From: Mesobacillus persicus
GTDB lineage: Bacteria > Bacillota > Bacilli > Bacillales > Cytobacillaceae
DNA length: 64,000 bases
Direction of reading: 5' to 3'
Assembly: GCF_900109925.1 (NCBI RefSeq)
Contig: NZ_FOBW01000002.1
Span: 372,001 to 436,000 of the forward strand
Shown here: in pieces, positions 63,782-64,000 of the stretch
How the letters are laid out: each line of letters begins with the position of its first letter
Numbering within the stretch: the first letter of the stretch is position 1
Notes under the pieces: model-generated
Seen by the model: only the letters and a program-made list of their open reading frames with translations
Databases searched by the model: none
Told to the model about the DNA's origin: nothing
Translations under genes and position numbers: made by a program

Positions 63782-64000
63782 ATGAAACTAGAAGATGTAT
63801 CCAAGCAAATTTCAACTCCATTAGATGCACCAGCATTCCCAAGAGGGCCGTACAGATTTAATAATCGCGAATTTTTAAATATCTATTACCGCACAGACCT
63901 GGAAGCGCTAAGAAAGATTGTTCCAGAACCATTAGAAGTTGATGAACCGATTGTAAAATTTGAAGTGATCAATATGCCAGACGTAAGTGGGCTAGGTTCT
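63782..64000 (+). CDS. adc: Acetoacetate decarboxylase, N-terminal 73 residues (cut by window edge)
   Basis: Would convert acetoacetate to acetone and CO2. Only 73 residues are in the window: MKLEDVSKQISTPLDAPAFP, then GPYRFNNREFLNIYYRTDLEALRKIVPEPLEVDEPIVKFEVI, very like the start of clostridial Adc. The Schiff-base lysine region (Lys115 in Clostridium) is beyond the edge, so activity cannot be judged. ATG follows AAAGGAAAGGA at a rather long spacing. Divergent from the CoA-transferase pair. Confidence 0.88.
   Translation, partial: MKLEDVSKQISTPLDAPAFPRGPYRFNNREFLNIYYRTDLEALRKIVPEPLEVDEPIVKFEVINMPDVSGLGS

Overview
The window looks like a conserved, core chromosomal segment of a low-GC, spore-forming Bacillaceae bacterium (Bacillus/Neobacillus-like; the genus is an inference). 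Evidence for this is the gene order, which closely follows the Bacillus subtilis ackA-to-ytfP interval, the spore genes (an alpha/beta SASP, GerW/YtfJ, RefZ, Cse60), and Gram-positive regulators and leaders (CcpA with cre sites, a tyrosyl T-box, an S4-type rpsD leader). No rRNA, tRNA, CRISPR array, prophage or intact insertion sequence is visible.

Layout. 1-8.3 kb: EcsC-family gene (cut by the window edge), ackA behind a perfect cre, ytxK, tpx, then gerW-ytfI-yteJ-sppA and nadK2. 8.6-19.9 kb: rarD, an acyl-CoA ligase, a SASP gene, the sulfur-transfer pair thiI/nifZ, ezrA, hisJ, refZ, a free Met-R-sulfoxide reductase and a methionine gamma-lyase-like enzyme. 20-25.9 kb: rpsD with its leader, tyrS with a T-box, a class A penicillin-binding protein. 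25.9-32 kb: the acetate module acsA / acuABC (synthetase, its acetyltransferase, a CBS-ACT protein, its deacetylase), then ccpA. 32.5-41 kb: aroA (chorismate mutase-DAHP synthase), ytxJ/ytxH/ytxG, an M29 aminopeptidase, murC and sftA. 41.3-55 kb: ytpQ-ytpP, a lipoprotein, a DUF84 NTPase, ytoP, ytzB, ytnP, trmB, ytzH, ytmP, a pullulanase, a lipid kinase, an RNA ligase-like phosphodiesterase, dat-pepV. 55.5-64 kb: ytzE, rsuA-like, a Gly-rich coiled-coil protein, murJ, ytfP, cse60, a NERD/zinc-ribbon protein, a CoA-transferase pair and, divergently, the start of an acetoacetate decarboxylase.

How genes work together. ackA, acsA/acuABC and ccpA together form an acetate overflow/reuse and catabolite-control group. 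thiI and nifZ abut and supply sulfur for tRNA thiolation and thiamine. murC, the PBP, murJ, ezrA and sftA serve wall synthesis and division. The CoA-transferase/decarboxylase locus at the right end probably handles acetoacetate and may make acetone.

The least explained DNA lies between genes. There are several dispersed repeat families: (R1) a GC-rich hairpin element of about 131 bp, four copies, with stem base changes that compensate each other; (R2) an array of four short hairpins, two copies 30 kb apart, one bounded by long inverted repeats; (R3) a composite element at 17 kb; (R4) a 52-bp tandem palindromic array at 61.5 kb; (R5) a divergent direct duplication at 21 kb; (R6) an AT-rich inverted-repeat element whose arms also flank R1. 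I did not find a defence island or a clearly new multi-gene system; the repeats, two unrecognised small/accessory proteins and the right-end operator are the best leads.
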